From assembly GCF_049942825.1 (NCBI RefSeq), contig NZ_CP187970.1, positions 2,976,001-3,040,000 on the forward strand: DNA of 64,000 bases. Reading direction: 5' to 3'. Of this stretch, positions 23,525-31,697 are shown one piece after another. The notes under the pieces are model-generated. The model saw nothing but the letters and a program-made list of their open reading frames with translations. It ran no database searches and had not been told where the DNA came from. Numbering within the stretch: the first letter of the stretch is position 1; every line of letters begins with the position of its first letter. The DNA is from Paenibacillus_G sp049942825 (GTDB taxonomy: Bacteria; Bacillota; Bacilli; Paenibacillales; NBRC-103111). The translations under genes were made by a program, and so were the position numbers.

Positions 23525-25051
23525 TTAGTACCTCTGAACGGCATAGCTGATCGTCTCCGAGACGCCGAGCACATTCTCTTTCGAGTCGAGCACCTTGATC
23601 TGCACGGCAATGGAGCCGGTTGCTCCGATGAGCTCCCGCGGAACCAGCGCCTGAAGGCTGGACTCGCTCTGCCAGGTGGTCGGTACCGCTTGACCGTCGA
23701 CAAATACCGTGCAGCCGAGTCCGTAACGGCCTCCATGGAGTGCCAGGGACAGAGGATCGCGATTGCCGCCGCGGTCCGTCCCTCCCGCAGAGATGCTCTC
23801 CAGGCGGGGCGGACCATAACCCAGCTCGAATTCGCCTTCACTCCGCTGCGGGGCAAGCCGCTGGGCTTCGGCAAAATGCTCGGCCTGCCTGCGGGCATAC
23901 TCTTCCGCCAGGGCAGGATCGACACCATACCGGGCATAATCCTGCGCCGGCGGGAGAACCGGGAGCTTCTTGGACAGGCCGGCCAGGTAGTCCGTATAAT
24001 CGCTGCCTTCGCGGCCGGCCATCTCGAGGATGTACGGGCCAAGGAAGGAGGGACTGATATGGAGCTCGTCCGCCTGCCCGCGGGGCAGGTAGTTGTTCCA
24101 GATCACGAGCGGAACATTGTGCATTTTCTCCAGGAAATCCGGGTCGTCCTCTCCCGAGATATAGCCGGTGTCGATGTAGGCATTGTACTTCTCCAGCGAA
24201 GGCAGGTGGTCACCGAAGAAGACGATGATCGTCGGCTCCTTCACCTTGCTGTAGTGGGTCACGAGCCCCTGCAGCATCCGGTCGGCCCCCGACATGCCCT
24301 GTGCAAGCGTCTCGGTCAGCCCGATCGTCTCCGCCGATACGCCCTTGCCCTTCACGTCAATCGTATTGCGCTTGAATTTTCCGGGAAAATAATGGTAATG
24401 GTTCTCCATCGTATTGGCAAAAATGAAATCGGAGCCGGGACTGCGCCCGCTCTCCTCGATAATGCGCCGGGCCACCGCCGCATCCCCCATATACGGCCCC
24501 ACGAATTCGTCGGGATCGAAATATTCGAGCGGGATGTACCTGGAGAAACCGAAGTACCGGTAGACATCGGTAGACGTAAAGAACCACTGGTGAAACGGCG
24601 TGATCGAGGTCGTCTTGTAGCCTTGAGCCGACAGAATGGTGGCCAGCGAAGGCGTGGGCTGCTTGATAAACTGCTCATAGACAATGGAGTCCGGCGGGAA
24701 GAAACGGTAGGAGAGACCGGTCAGCACCTCCAGCTCCACATTGGCCGTGCCGCCTCCGAACATGGGAGAGAGCATCGTTCCGTGCGGGAAGCGCTGCTGC
24801 AGGGAATGGAAGAACGGGATGGGATCCCGGCTGAACTGAAGACCGGGCAGCTGAGTAGGATCCCAGAAAGCTTCACTCAGCACAATGATAATATTCGGCG
24901 GTTTCCGGAGCTCCTCGGGCGTGAGGGCGACCGGTTCGCTGAGATCGGGGGGAGGCCCCGGATCTTCCGGCTTGCTGTATTCGGACGCGCTGAAGGTCAG
25001 CACAAGGAGAAGGGTGGCGGCCGCTGCGGCCAACCGGGAAAAACGCGCCAT
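23525..25051 (-). CDS. LTA-synthase-like membrane-anchored sulfatase-fold phosphotransferase
   Basis: A 508-residue extracytoplasmic enzyme of the LtaS/YvgJ alkaline-phosphatase-like family, which moves or removes glycerol-phosphate-type groups. Only one N-terminal membrane segment or signal (residues 5-24) is present, in contrast to the five of full LtaS, so it resembles a released or reduced catalytic domain. Conserved pieces are NIIIVLSEAFWD, the nucleophile Thr in GGGTANVELEVLTG, MENHYHYF, and the metal-binding FFGDHLPS. A C-terminal region of about 90 residues after 415 looks like an Ig/IPT-type beta domain. Start ATG 25051 behind GGAGACC. The gene is 360 bases from hisS and divergent from the DUF2087 gene. 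Substrate not determined. Confidence 0.82.
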   Translation of the reverse strand: MARFSRLAAAAATLLLVLTFSASEYSKPEDPGPPPDLSEPVALTPEELRKPPNIIIVLSEAFWDPTQLPGLQFSRDPIPFFHSLQQRFPHGTMLSPMFGGGTANVELEVLTGLSYRFFPPDSIVYEQFIKQPTPSLATILSAQGYKTTSITPFHQWFFTSTDVYRYFGFSRYIPLEYFDPDEFVGPYMGDAAVARRIIEESGRSPGSDFIFANTMENHYHYFPGKFKRNTIDVKGKGVSAETIGLTETLAQGMSGADRMLQGLVTHYSKVKEPTIIVFFGDHLPSLEKYNAYIDTGYISGEDDPDFLEKMHNVPLVIWNNYLPRGQADELHISPSFLGPYILEMAGREGSDYTDYLAGLSKKLPVLPPAQDYARYGVDPALAEEYARRQAEHFAEAQRLAPQRSEGEFELGYGPPRLESISAGGTDRGGNRDPLSLALHGGRYGLGCTVFVDGQAVPTTWQSESSLQALVPRELIGATGSIAVQIKVLDSKENVLGVSETISYAVQRY

Positions 25052-25199
25052 GGGATCAGGTCTCCTGTATTTTGTATGCGTTTGCGCATGGGAAAAGTAA
25101 CGTTATTATATCATGCTTGACAACCGAACGATACAGGGAGAAGCTATCGGCGGGACAAAAAAAGTCAGTGGAAATCAAGTAAACCAAAAGGATATGTGT

Positions 25200-25228
25200 T
25201 TGACAATATATGAACGGAACCATAAAAT
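25200..25228 (+). promoter_or_regulatory. Sigma-A promoter of the DUF2087/GIY-YIG gene
   Basis: Perfect TTGACA (25200-25205), 17-base spacer, TAAAAT (25223-25228), 38 bases before the start codon at 25266. Confidence 0.8.
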
Positions 25229-25265
25229 GTTTGTATATAAATAGTATATTGGGAGGACTGTCGCA

Positions 25266-26459
25266 ATGAAGGAACACCAGCCGTCCGAGCTCCTGTGGTC
25301 CGCTTCGCAGGAAGAGCTCAAGAGAGGGTACCGCTTCGAGGCGGAAAGCGGACTATACCGCTGCCTGGCTTGCAGTGCCGAATCGGAGCAGGGCCTCATT
25401 TACCCGGCAGGCGAGGGGCGGCCGGGTCTGTTTCTTGATGCCTGCCGATGGATGAAGGAGCATGTCGCTTCGACTCATGGATCCATGATGCACTACCTGT
25501 GCGGTCTCGACAAGAAGTGGACCGGATTGTCCGATCTGCAGCGAAGCCTGCTGCTGCTGTTCCACGAGGGCCACAGCGACGGGGAGATCGTCAAGAAGCT
25601 TGGAGGGGGCAGCGCCTCGACGATCCGCAACCACCGCTTCATGCTGAGGGAGAAGGAGAAGCAGGCGAGGCTGTTCCTGGCCATGATGGAGCTGCTCAAA
25701 GAGAGCAAGGAGAGCGCTCCGAAGGCGGCCGGGACAGCGTCTCAAGCGGTCTCGCCGGACGATGAGCTGCCCGAAGGGCTGGGCAAGCTCTTCCCGCAGG
25801 GCGTACACGGCCCGCTGAAACGCTGGCCGGGCAAGGAGAGCACGCGCATCCGGATTGCCGGTCTGCTCGCCCAGCGGTTCGAGCCCGGCCGGCAGTACAC
25901 GGAGAAGGAAGTGGGCGAGGTGCTCGAGCAGGCGTGGCCGGATTACGCCGTCCTGCGGCGGTATATGGTCGAGTACGGGTTCATGGAGCGAAGGGATGAC
26001 GGCAGCGCCTACTGGCTTGCGGAAGAGAGAGCGGGCTCCGCTGACGAAGTTCGGGAGCACCCGGACAAGGTGAGTGCAAAGACGACCCGCGAGAAGCGCA
26101 AGGAGATGGTGCTTGCGTATGAGGAGACCGAGCGGCCTGCCGGCGTCTTCCGGGTGATTAACCGGCGTGCGGGGCGCATGCTCGTCGGCTCCTCCCGCAA
26201 TCTCGGCGGGATGAAGAACCGGATCTGGTTCCAGCTGGAGAACGGCGCTTACCCGAACAAGGAGCTGCAGGAGGAGTTCCAGGCTTCGGGCGGGGACGGG
26301 ATCGAGTTCGAGGTGCTGGAGGAGCTTCCGCTGCGCGGTATCCATGCCGACGAGGCGGGCAAGATGCTGGCGCAGCTCGAAGCCAAATGGATGGAGGAGC
26401 TGCAGCCATACGGTGAACGGGGGTATAATCCCGGAACGCGGGAGAACGGCGGCCGTTAG
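25266..26459 (+). CDS. DUF2087 protein with LuxR-like helix-turn-helix and GIY-YIG-like C-terminus
   Basis: A 397-residue cytoplasmic protein with three regions. Residues about 15-75 hold a Cys pair (CLAC) and a region before a LuxR/sigma-4-like helix-turn-helix (LSDLQRSLLLLFHEGHSDGEIVKKLGGGSASTIRNH). Residues about 175-250 are a DUF2087 domain (KRWPGKESTRIRIAGLLAQRF and DYAVLRRYMVEYGFMERRDDGSAYW). Residues about 295-390 resemble a GIY-YIG nuclease fold (AGVFRVINRRAGRMLVGSSRNL, then GMKNRIWFQLENGAYPN). GIY is replaced by GVF and YIG by LVG, so nuclease activity is doubtful. Start ATG 25266 behind GGGAGGA. The role is unknown; DNA binding is an inference from the first domain. Confidence 0.78.
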   Translation: MKEHQPSELLWSASQEELKRGYRFEAESGLYRCLACSAESEQGLIYPAGEGRPGLFLDACRWMKEHVASTHGSMMHYLCGLDKKWTGLSDLQRSLLLLFHEGHSDGEIVKKLGGGSASTIRNHRFMLREKEKQARLFLAMMELLKESKESAPKAAGTASQAVSPDDELPEGLGKLFPQGVHGPLKRWPGKESTRIRIAGLLAQRFEPGRQYTEKEVGEVLEQAWPDYAVLRRYMVEYGFMERRDDGSAYWLAEERAGSADEVREHPDKVSAKTTREKRKEMVLAYEETERPAGVFRVINRRAGRMLVGSSRNLGGMKNRIWFQLENGAYPNKELQEEFQASGGDGIEFEVLEELPLRGIHADEAGKMLAQLEAKWMEELQPYGERGYNPGTRENGGR

Positions 26460-26491
26460 GCAGTTGTGAGGAAGGCGTCAGGGCCGTGAAC

Positions 26492-26548
26492 TTTTCAAAC
26501 CCTGCAGGGGTGCGCTATGATAGTAAAGGAGTCTGCTTCACCTGCAGG
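26492..26548 (+). promoter_or_regulatory. Promoter with two CCTGCAGG palindromes
   Basis: TTTTCA (26492-26497), 17 bases, TATGAT (26515-26520). A CCCTGCAGGG palindrome (26500-26509) lies inside the spacer and a second CCTGCAGG (26541-26548) overlaps the leader, about 40 bp away. This resembles an autorepression layout for the downstream winged-helix regulator. Confidence 0.4.
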
Positions 26549-26562
26549 GAGGATAAAAGGTT

Positions 26563-27267
26563 ATGGACACTTATGCATCATTATACGTCATACGCGGAGA
26601 GCCTTTCCGCTCGGGAACCTGCCTGAACCTGGCCGCGCCGGAGACGGTGGTGGGCCGCGCTTCCAATACCTATTCGCCGGATTTCGCATTCTCGAATGCG
26701 TTCATCTCGCGCAAGCATATATTGATCCGCCGGGAAGGGGATCAGGCGGTGCTGTACGACTGCGGCAGCCGCCACGGGACCGAGCTCAACGGGGAACTGA
26801 TCGAGCCCGGCCGTGCGTACCCGCTGCAGTCCTTCGACATTATTAAGCTGGCCAAAGGCATGACCGTGCTGCACTTCTCGTACGTCTTCGCCGACCGGAC
26901 GCTTGAGCTTGAACCGCTGAGCATAACCCAGCGGCTGGATGAGCCGCTGGGGGCCATGACGATCCACTGGGAGAAGCGCGAATGCGTCGTGAACGGCAAA
27001 CGGATCGCGATGTCCGAGAAGGAGTATCTGCTGCTGCAGCTTCTCCACGAGCAGGCGAACCGCCTGGTGCCGATCTCCGAGATCAAAGAAGGCGTCTGGC
27101 CGGAGCGTTCGGCCGGGCCGGACGGGGCGCCGGATGTCACGATGGACGAGCTCAACGCGCTGGTGTACCGGATCCGCAAGAAGTACGGCAAGGACACCTT
27201 CCTGATCTCCTCGGTCCGCGGAAGCGGGTATGTGCTGGAGACGGATGCGGAAGCTCAAGCGAGATAG
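26563..27267 (+). CDS. FHA domain-winged helix regulator
   Basis: A 234-residue protein joining a phosphothreonine-binding FHA domain (about 25-100) to an OmpR/PhoB-type winged-helix DNA-binding domain (about 130-228). FHA residues seen: TVVGRAS, the SRKH motif in FISRKHILI, and GSRHGTELNG. The DNA-binding part shows MSEKEYLLLQLLHEQANRLVP and the recognition-region LNALVYRIRKKYG with SSVRGSGYVLE. Without a receiver domain, control would come from Ser/Thr kinase phosphorylation instead of a two-component phosphorelay (inference). The next gene, a MurA homologue, starts 30 bases downstream, linking it to envelope synthesis. Start ATG 26563 after AGGATAAAAGG. Confidence 0.85.
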   Translation: MDTYASLYVIRGEPFRSGTCLNLAAPETVVGRASNTYSPDFAFSNAFISRKHILIRREGDQAVLYDCGSRHGTELNGELIEPGRAYPLQSFDIIKLAKGMTVLHFSYVFADRTLELEPLSITQRLDEPLGAMTIHWEKRECVVNGKRIAMSEKEYLLLQLLHEQANRLVPISEIKEGVWPERSAGPDGAPDVTMDELNALVYRIRKKYGKDTFLISSVRGSGYVLETDAEAQAR

Positions 27268-27296
27268 ATCATGCTCACGGAAAGCGGGGCCATACC

Positions 27297-28589
27297 ATGA
27301 ATTATTTTGAAGTGGAAGCGGCGGGCGCACTGCACGGCGAAGTCCGCATTCCCGGTTCGAAGAACAGCTCGCTCGCCCTCCTGGCGGCCGCCTGTCTGGC
27401 TGACGGGATCGTCACGCTCGAAGGCATTCCCGAGATCGACGATGTCAAGGTCATCGGCCGCATCGCCCGGGATATCGGGCTGACGATGGAGTGGACGCCT
27501 CAGGCCGAGCTGGTTCTCGACCCAAGATACATACACAGCGCGGTGATTGATCCCGGCAAGGCCTCCAGCTTCCGGGCCTCCTATTATTTCGCCGGGGCGC
27601 TGCTCGCCAAGTTCGGACGCGTCACCGTCGGGTTTCCCGGCGGCGATGATTTCATGTCGCGTCCAATCGACCAGCACCTCAAGGCCTTCCAGGCCATGGG
27701 AGCCAAGGTGTACACCTGTGAGGAGTCGTATACCGTTGAAGCCGCATGGCTGCGCGGCGCGGACATTTACTTCGATACGATTACCTCGGGGGCTACCATC
27801 AATGCGATGCTGGCGGCGGCAAGGGCTCGCGGGACGACGAACCTGTACCACGCCGCCGTCGACCCCGAGGTGGTCGATACCGCCGCCTTCCTGAACGCGC
27901 TCGGCGCCAAGGTGTACGGGGCGGGCACGGACCGCATCCGGATCGTCGGGGTGCCGTACTTGAACGGAGGCCGGCATGCAGTCATCCCTGACCGGCTCAT
28001 CGCCGGGGCCTTCCTGATGGCGGCGGGCATGACCGGCGGGGTGGTGACGGTGCGTGACGTCATCCCCGAGCATCTCGGCTCCTGCATCGCCAAGCTGGGC
28101 GAAGCCGGGCTTGAGATCGAGAGCCGGGAGAGCAGCATCACGGCTTACGGTACCGGAGCGGTCCGTGCCGTGCGGGTGCGTGCGGCGATGTACCCGGGCT
28201 TCGCTACGGATCTGCAGCAGCCGATGACGGCACTGCTGACCCAGGCGAAGGGCAAGAGCCTGGTGACGGACCATGTGTTCCCGAACCGGTTCAATCATGT
28301 GCCCCAGCTGAGGCGCTTGGGCGCCGACATCGAAGTGCGCGGGGAGACGGCGTTCATCCGCGGGGGCCGGCCGCTCTCGGGCGGGTGGGTGCATGCCACG
28401 GATGTGCGTGCCGGCACCAGCCTGATCCTGGCCGGCCTTGCCGCCGAAGGGGTAACCCGGATCACCGGAACCGAGCATATCCAGCGCGGCTATTCGGATG
28501 TGCTCGGCAGCTTCCGCGCTTTGGGAGCGAAGATTACCCTCCGGTCCGGCGGACAGCAGGAGACGGTCCTGAATTTGGATTGCTCCTGA
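27297..28589 (+). CDS. MurA-type enolpyruvyl transferase with Asp at the fosfomycin-target Cys
   Basis: A 430-residue homologue of UDP-GlcNAc 1-carboxyvinyltransferase, the first committed step of peptidoglycan synthesis. Conserved parts: PGSKNSSLALLAA (Lys22-Asn23 equivalent), ATDVRAGTSLILAGLAAEG, HVFPNRFNHVPQL and the terminal region. At the loop that reads PGGCNLGPRPID in E. coli, this protein reads PGGDDFMSRPID. The Cys115 equivalent is therefore Asp, the substitution found in naturally fosfomycin-insensitive MurA (Mycobacterium, Chlamydia). It may be a second MurA paralogue. Start ATG 27297 with a weak site (GAAAGCGGGG). It is co-transcribed with the FHA regulator and followed by a terminator. 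Confidence 0.87.
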   Translation: MNYFEVEAAGALHGEVRIPGSKNSSLALLAAACLADGIVTLEGIPEIDDVKVIGRIARDIGLTMEWTPQAELVLDPRYIHSAVIDPGKASSFRASYYFAGALLAKFGRVTVGFPGGDDFMSRPIDQHLKAFQAMGAKVYTCEESYTVEAAWLRGADIYFDTITSGATINAMLAAARARGTTNLYHAAVDPEVVDTAAFLNALGAKVYGAGTDRIRIVGVPYLNGGRHAVIPDRLIAGAFLMAAGMTGGVVTVRDVIPEHLGSCIAKLGEAGLEIESRESSITAYGTGAVRAVRVRAAMYPGFATDLQQPMTALLTQAKGKSLVTDHVFPNRFNHVPQLRRLGADIEVRGETAFIRGGRPLSGGWVHATDVRAGTSLILAGLAAEGVTRITGTEHIQRGYSDVLGSFRALGAKITLRSGGQQETVLNLDCS

Positions 28590-28633
28590 AATCGAGGGCC
28601 GGAAGTGAACTGAATCACAGACCCTACGGACGG

Positions 28634-28668
28634 GAAGCAGGTACACTAGGGGTGTAACCTGCTTCTTT
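28634..28668 (+). terminator. Terminator of the FHA/MurA-like operon
   Basis: GAAGCAGGT-ACAC and GTGT-ACCTGCTTC arms, then TTT. Confidence 0.8.
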
Positions 28669-28860
28669 GGCGTTGGCCCGAAGCGGCCTCGCAAGCTTCG
28701 GGCACGGGCGTTCTGCTGCATCCGATGAAGGGAAGAAATGGGTGGATGGGAGCGGGGATGCTTGGTGAGATGCGTGCGGGGGAGTCAGGGTTTCTGGGGC
28801 TTCTCTGCGGTGTAATATACCCATACAGCCGCTGACAGAAGGATACGGAATCTCCTAGAG

Positions 28861-28915
28861 GTTCTAGAAATAGAACACACTATTTACTTGATAATAAGTA
28901 TATGATATGTTCTAT
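28861..28915 (+). promoter_or_regulatory. AT-rich promoter-like tract bounded by an ATAGAACA inverted repeat
   Basis: ATAGAACA (28870-28877) and TGTTCTAT (28908-28915) are perfect inverted arms around a 30-base AT-rich centre with TTTACT, 17 bases, TATGTT. A further GTTCTA half-site is at 28861-28866. This may be an operator flanking the ndk promoter. Confidence 0.35.
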
Positions 28916-29059
28916 TGTAGTGAATTTGCTTCCTATGTGCCGCAATGAACCGAGAAGCTTCACCCGGTAAGATTACGGGAGCCCCATTCCGGACATAATG
29001 AGATGTGGTCCAATCCGAATTTTTCCAACAATCCCAAAAAGAGAATGGAGTGCATTTCC

Positions 29060-29503
29060 ATGGAAAGAACATTCTTGATGGTTAAGCCAGACGGTGTTCG
29101 CAGACAGCTGGTTGGCCGGCTTGTCCAGCGCTTTGAGGAGAGAGGGTTCCAGCTTACGGCAGCCAAGCTTGTCATCTTCGGACGGGAACAGGCTGAGAGA
29201 CACTACGCCGAGCACCGGGAGAAGCCGTTCTTCGGCGAGCTGGTCGATTTCATCACCTCCGGCCCCTGCTTCGCTATGATCTGGGAAGGCGACAATGTGG
29301 TGCAGCTCACGCGCAACATGATCGGAAAGACGGATCCGCTGGAAGCCGCTCCAGGAACGATCCGCGGGGATTATGCGGTACATAAAGGCTTCAACGTCAT
29401 TCATGGCTCCGATTCCGTGGAGAGTGCGGAGAGGGAGATTGCGAACTTCTTCCGCCCGGAAGAGATCGTAGCTTACGACTGCCCGCTGCAGGTGTGCATT
29501 TAG
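29060..29503 (+). CDS. ndk: Nucleoside diphosphate kinase
   Basis: A 147-residue enzyme that moves the gamma-phosphate of ATP to nucleoside diphosphates via a phosphohistidine. The family signature NVIHGSDSVESAEREI contains the catalytic His (about residue 115); MERTFLMVKPDGV at the start and RNMIGKTDPLEAAPGTIRGD are typical. Its length equals that of other bacterial Ndk. ATG 29060 is chosen (GGAGTG seven bases upstream) over an earlier in-frame ATG at 29003 whose 19 extra residues do not belong to the family. Monocistronic. Confidence 0.96.
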   Translation: MERTFLMVKPDGVRRQLVGRLVQRFEERGFQLTAAKLVIFGREQAERHYAEHREKPFFGELVDFITSGPCFAMIWEGDNVVQLTRNMIGKTDPLEAAPGTIRGDYAVHKGFNVIHGSDSVESAEREIANFFRPEEIVAYDCPLQVCI

Positions 29504-29560
29504 AAGCGGGACACCGGTGACGAAAAGCCGTTCATACGGGTATATCATGCTTGCAGGTCG

Positions 29561-29595
29561 CCACTGTTCGTCCCCCGGGACGGCCAGTGGTTTTT
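29561..29595 (+). terminator. Terminator of ndk
   Basis: CCACTG..GTCCC and GGGAC..CAGTGG arms followed by TTTTTG. Confidence 0.85.
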
Positions 29596-29732
29596 GATTT
29601 GCTTCCCAACTGCCTGCGCAATGTAAAGCAAGCTTGATGAATAGCTGGTAGGTAAAGTAAGATTTTCGTAAAGGTTATTTTACATCGGTGAGGATCAGTC
29701 AGACGCAGGGCAGGCAGAAGGGAAGAGGACGG

Positions 29733-29951
29733 GTGAAAATCCGGATCAGGGACATGCGGGCCGAGAGGTCATGGACCCAGGAGCAGCTGTCGGAGCGGGT
29801 AGGCGTATCCCGTCAGACGATTATCTCCATCGAGAACGGACGCTACAATCCGTTGCTGGAGCTGGCTTTTAAGCTGGCCAAGGTTTTCAGGTGTCGCATT
29901 GAGGAGCTGTTCATCTCGGAGGAGGAGGGGCGTGAGGCCGAGGGTCCGTGA
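29733..29951 (+). CDS. Small XRE-type helix-turn-helix regulator
   Basis: A 72-residue single-domain regulator like YozG/YgzD: KIRIRDMRAERSWTQEQLSERVGVSRQTIISIENGRYNP is a textbook Cro/CI helix-turn-helix, followed by LELAFKLAKVFRCRIEELF. Start GTG 29733 after AGAGGAC is preferred, because the family begins at (M/V)KIRIRD; the upstream ATG 29688 would add 15 unrelated residues. In related genomes such genes usually precede a small membrane protein, as here, and control it. Confidence 0.85.
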   Translation: MKIRIRDMRAERSWTQEQLSERVGVSRQTIISIENGRYNPLLELAFKLAKVFRCRIEELFISEEEGREAEGP

Positions 29952-30045
29952 AGCCTCCGGTTGGTCAGTGCAGTAGATGAACCTTGGGAGCAAGCAGCAT
30001 TATCAAGGCGGGAATTCGATCTGGGGAGAGGAGCGGTAAGGAACG

Positions 30046-30228
30046 ATGATCGATGCGATGTGGGGATGGGCAGGACTGATCGGGGGACCGGCGATAGGGC
30101 TGCTTTTCTGCTGGGGAGCGCGAAGAGCGGCCGGCCGCCGCAGACTGCTGGATGAGAGATATCAGTACGGATGGCAGAGGGCGAGTGCGGCGGCCTGGTT
30201 TTGCACCTTGTTCACGGTGCGCGGATGA
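30046..30228 (+). CDS. Small membrane protein, probably truncated
   Basis: A 60-residue product with a good AAGGA site. Residues 5-25 form one membrane helix (GWAGLIGGPAIGLLFCWGA), followed by RRLLDERYQYGWQRASAAAWFCTLF, a motif that in the multi-spanning partners of YozG-type regulators leads into a second and third helix. Here the frame ends shortly after at TGA 30226-30228, and no other frame continues the expected helices, so the gene seems truncated. It follows the XRE gene by 94 bases and probably belonged to the same operon. Confidence 0.5.
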   Translation: MIDAMWGWAGLIGGPAIGLLFCWGARRAAGRRRLLDERYQYGWQRASAAAWFCTLFTVRG

Positions 30229-30394
30229 AAAAATTCCCTGTTACTTCCAATCGACCTGTGAATACTGTCCCGTGTGCCGGGAGATTTGATGTTTGCGCGG
30301 GAATTGGTTACATTGGTACTGTAACACTTCCGATTTCACCCGCGAACGGATCCGATTCGTTCGGGAAACTGGTGCAACAAAGGAGAAAAGTCGT

Positions 30395-31510
30395 ATGAGA
30401 GATCCCCGTTTAAAAGAACTGGCGCATAATCTGGTGCGTTACTCGGTGAACCTGCAGCCGGGCGAGAACATCCTGATCGAAGCGATCGGCCTGCGCGATC
30501 AGGAATTGACCAAGTGCATCATTGAGGAGGTATACGCGGCCGGCGGCCGGCCGTTCGTCGAGTACCGAGACCCGGCGGTCACCCGTGCCCTGATGCTCGG
30601 AGGCTCGCTGGAGCTGTACCGCCAGATGGCGGAGATCGAAGTGGAGCGGATGAAGAAGATGCAGGCGTATCTTGGCATCCGCAGCGGAGACAACATCACG
30701 GAGACCTCTGATGTGCCGGAGGACAAACTCAAGCTGTATTTCAAGGAATTCCAGCGCCCGGTCACCGACCAGCGTGTCAATCATACAAAGTGGACGATCA
30801 TGCGCTATCCGAACGCCTCGATGGCCCAACTGGCGAACACGAGCACGGAAGCGTTCGAGGATTTCTACTTCCGCGTCTGCAACCTGGACTACAGCAAAAT
30901 GTCCGCCGCCATGGATTCGCTCGTCGAGCTCATGGAGAAGACCGACAAGGTGCGTCTCGTCGGCGAAGGCACCGATCTGAGCTTCTCGATCAAGGGCATC
31001 CCGGCGATCAAGTGCGCCGGGGAGTTCAACATTCCGGACGGCGAAGTGTTCACGGCGCCGGTCAAGGATTCGGTGAACGGGGTCATCTCGTACAACGCGC
31101 CGACGATCTACCAGGGCACCGTTTTCGAAAAGGTGGTTCTGCGCTTCGAGAACGGCCGCATCGTCGAAGCGACGGCGAATGAAACGAAGAAGCTGAACGA
31201 TATCCTCGATTCGGATGAGGGCGCACGCTTCATCGGTGAGTTCGCGATCGGGGTCAACCCGCATATCCAGCATCCGATGAAGGATATCCTCTTCGATGAG
31301 AAGATCGACGGCAGCATCCATTTCACCCCGGGCAACGCTTATGAGAGTGCCGACAACGGCAACCGCTCTTCGGTGCACTGGGATATGGTGCTCATCCAGC
31401 GTCCGGAATACGGCGGCGGGGAAATCTACTTCGATGACCGCCTGATCCGCAAGGACGGACGCTTCGTCCTGCCGGAGCTCGAGAAGCTCAACCCCGAGAA
31501 CCTGAAGTAG
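30395..31510 (+). CDS. M29 family metalloaminopeptidase
   Basis: A 371-residue cytosolic leucyl-type aminopeptidase of the AmpS/AmpT/PepS family, which uses a two-metal centre. The N-terminal domain has LVRYSVNLQPGENILIEA; the catalytic half shows VGEGTDLSFSIKG, FNIPDGEVFTAPVKDSVNG, GARFIGEFAIGVNP and HWDMV near the end, which together supply the family's Glu, His and Asp ligands. Start ATG 30395 lies ten bases after AAAGGAG; the frame upstream to 30293 is not part of the family. Length matches relatives. Monocistronic with a terminator. Confidence 0.93.
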   Translation: MRDPRLKELAHNLVRYSVNLQPGENILIEAIGLRDQELTKCIIEEVYAAGGRPFVEYRDPAVTRALMLGGSLELYRQMAEIEVERMKKMQAYLGIRSGDNITETSDVPEDKLKLYFKEFQRPVTDQRVNHTKWTIMRYPNASMAQLANTSTEAFEDFYFRVCNLDYSKMSAAMDSLVELMEKTDKVRLVGEGTDLSFSIKGIPAIKCAGEFNIPDGEVFTAPVKDSVNGVISYNAPTIYQGTVFEKVVLRFENGRIVEATANETKKLNDILDSDEGARFIGEFAIGVNPHIQHPMKDILFDEKIDGSIHFTPGNAYESADNGNRSSVHWDMVLIQRPEYGGGEIYFDDRLIRKDGRFVLPELEKLNPENLK

Positions 31511-31581
31511 AAGGCAGCGGCCGGCGGATCGGCTGCGGTTAGAGTTTAGGGGTAACGTGGTACAGGGTAGGAAGCAAGGCA

Positions 31582-31609
31582 GGCCGCTCCGATGGGGGGC
31601 GGCTTTTTT
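31582..31609 (+). terminator. Terminator of the aminopeptidase gene
   Basis: GGCCGCTCC and GGGGGCGGC(T) arms with a GATG loop and a T-run. Confidence 0.85.
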
Positions 31610-31618
31610 GTACGCTCT

Positions 31619-31637
31619 AACACGGAAAATCCGTGTT
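31619..31637. repeat. Solitary copy of the ACGGA-AAA-TCCGT hairpin
   Basis: AACACGGA and TCCGTGTT form a perfect 8-bp stem with an AAA loop. The same hairpin core makes up the 113-bp tandem array at 43704-44137. It sits just behind the aminopeptidase terminator, as expected for an extragenic repeat family. Confidence 0.7.
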
Positions 31638-31697
31638 CGGTGCGCGAAGGGGCGCCAGGCTGTGCTTTGCAGGCGTTTATCGCAGGCCTCCCCCAGG

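Larger units (their letters stand above)
28590..29059. other. Intergenic region before ndk
   Basis: 470 bases without a convincing gene. It holds the MurA-like gene's terminator (28634-28668) and, from 28850, an AT-rich tract with the inverted repeat and promoter-like sequence listed separately. Confidence 0.5.
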
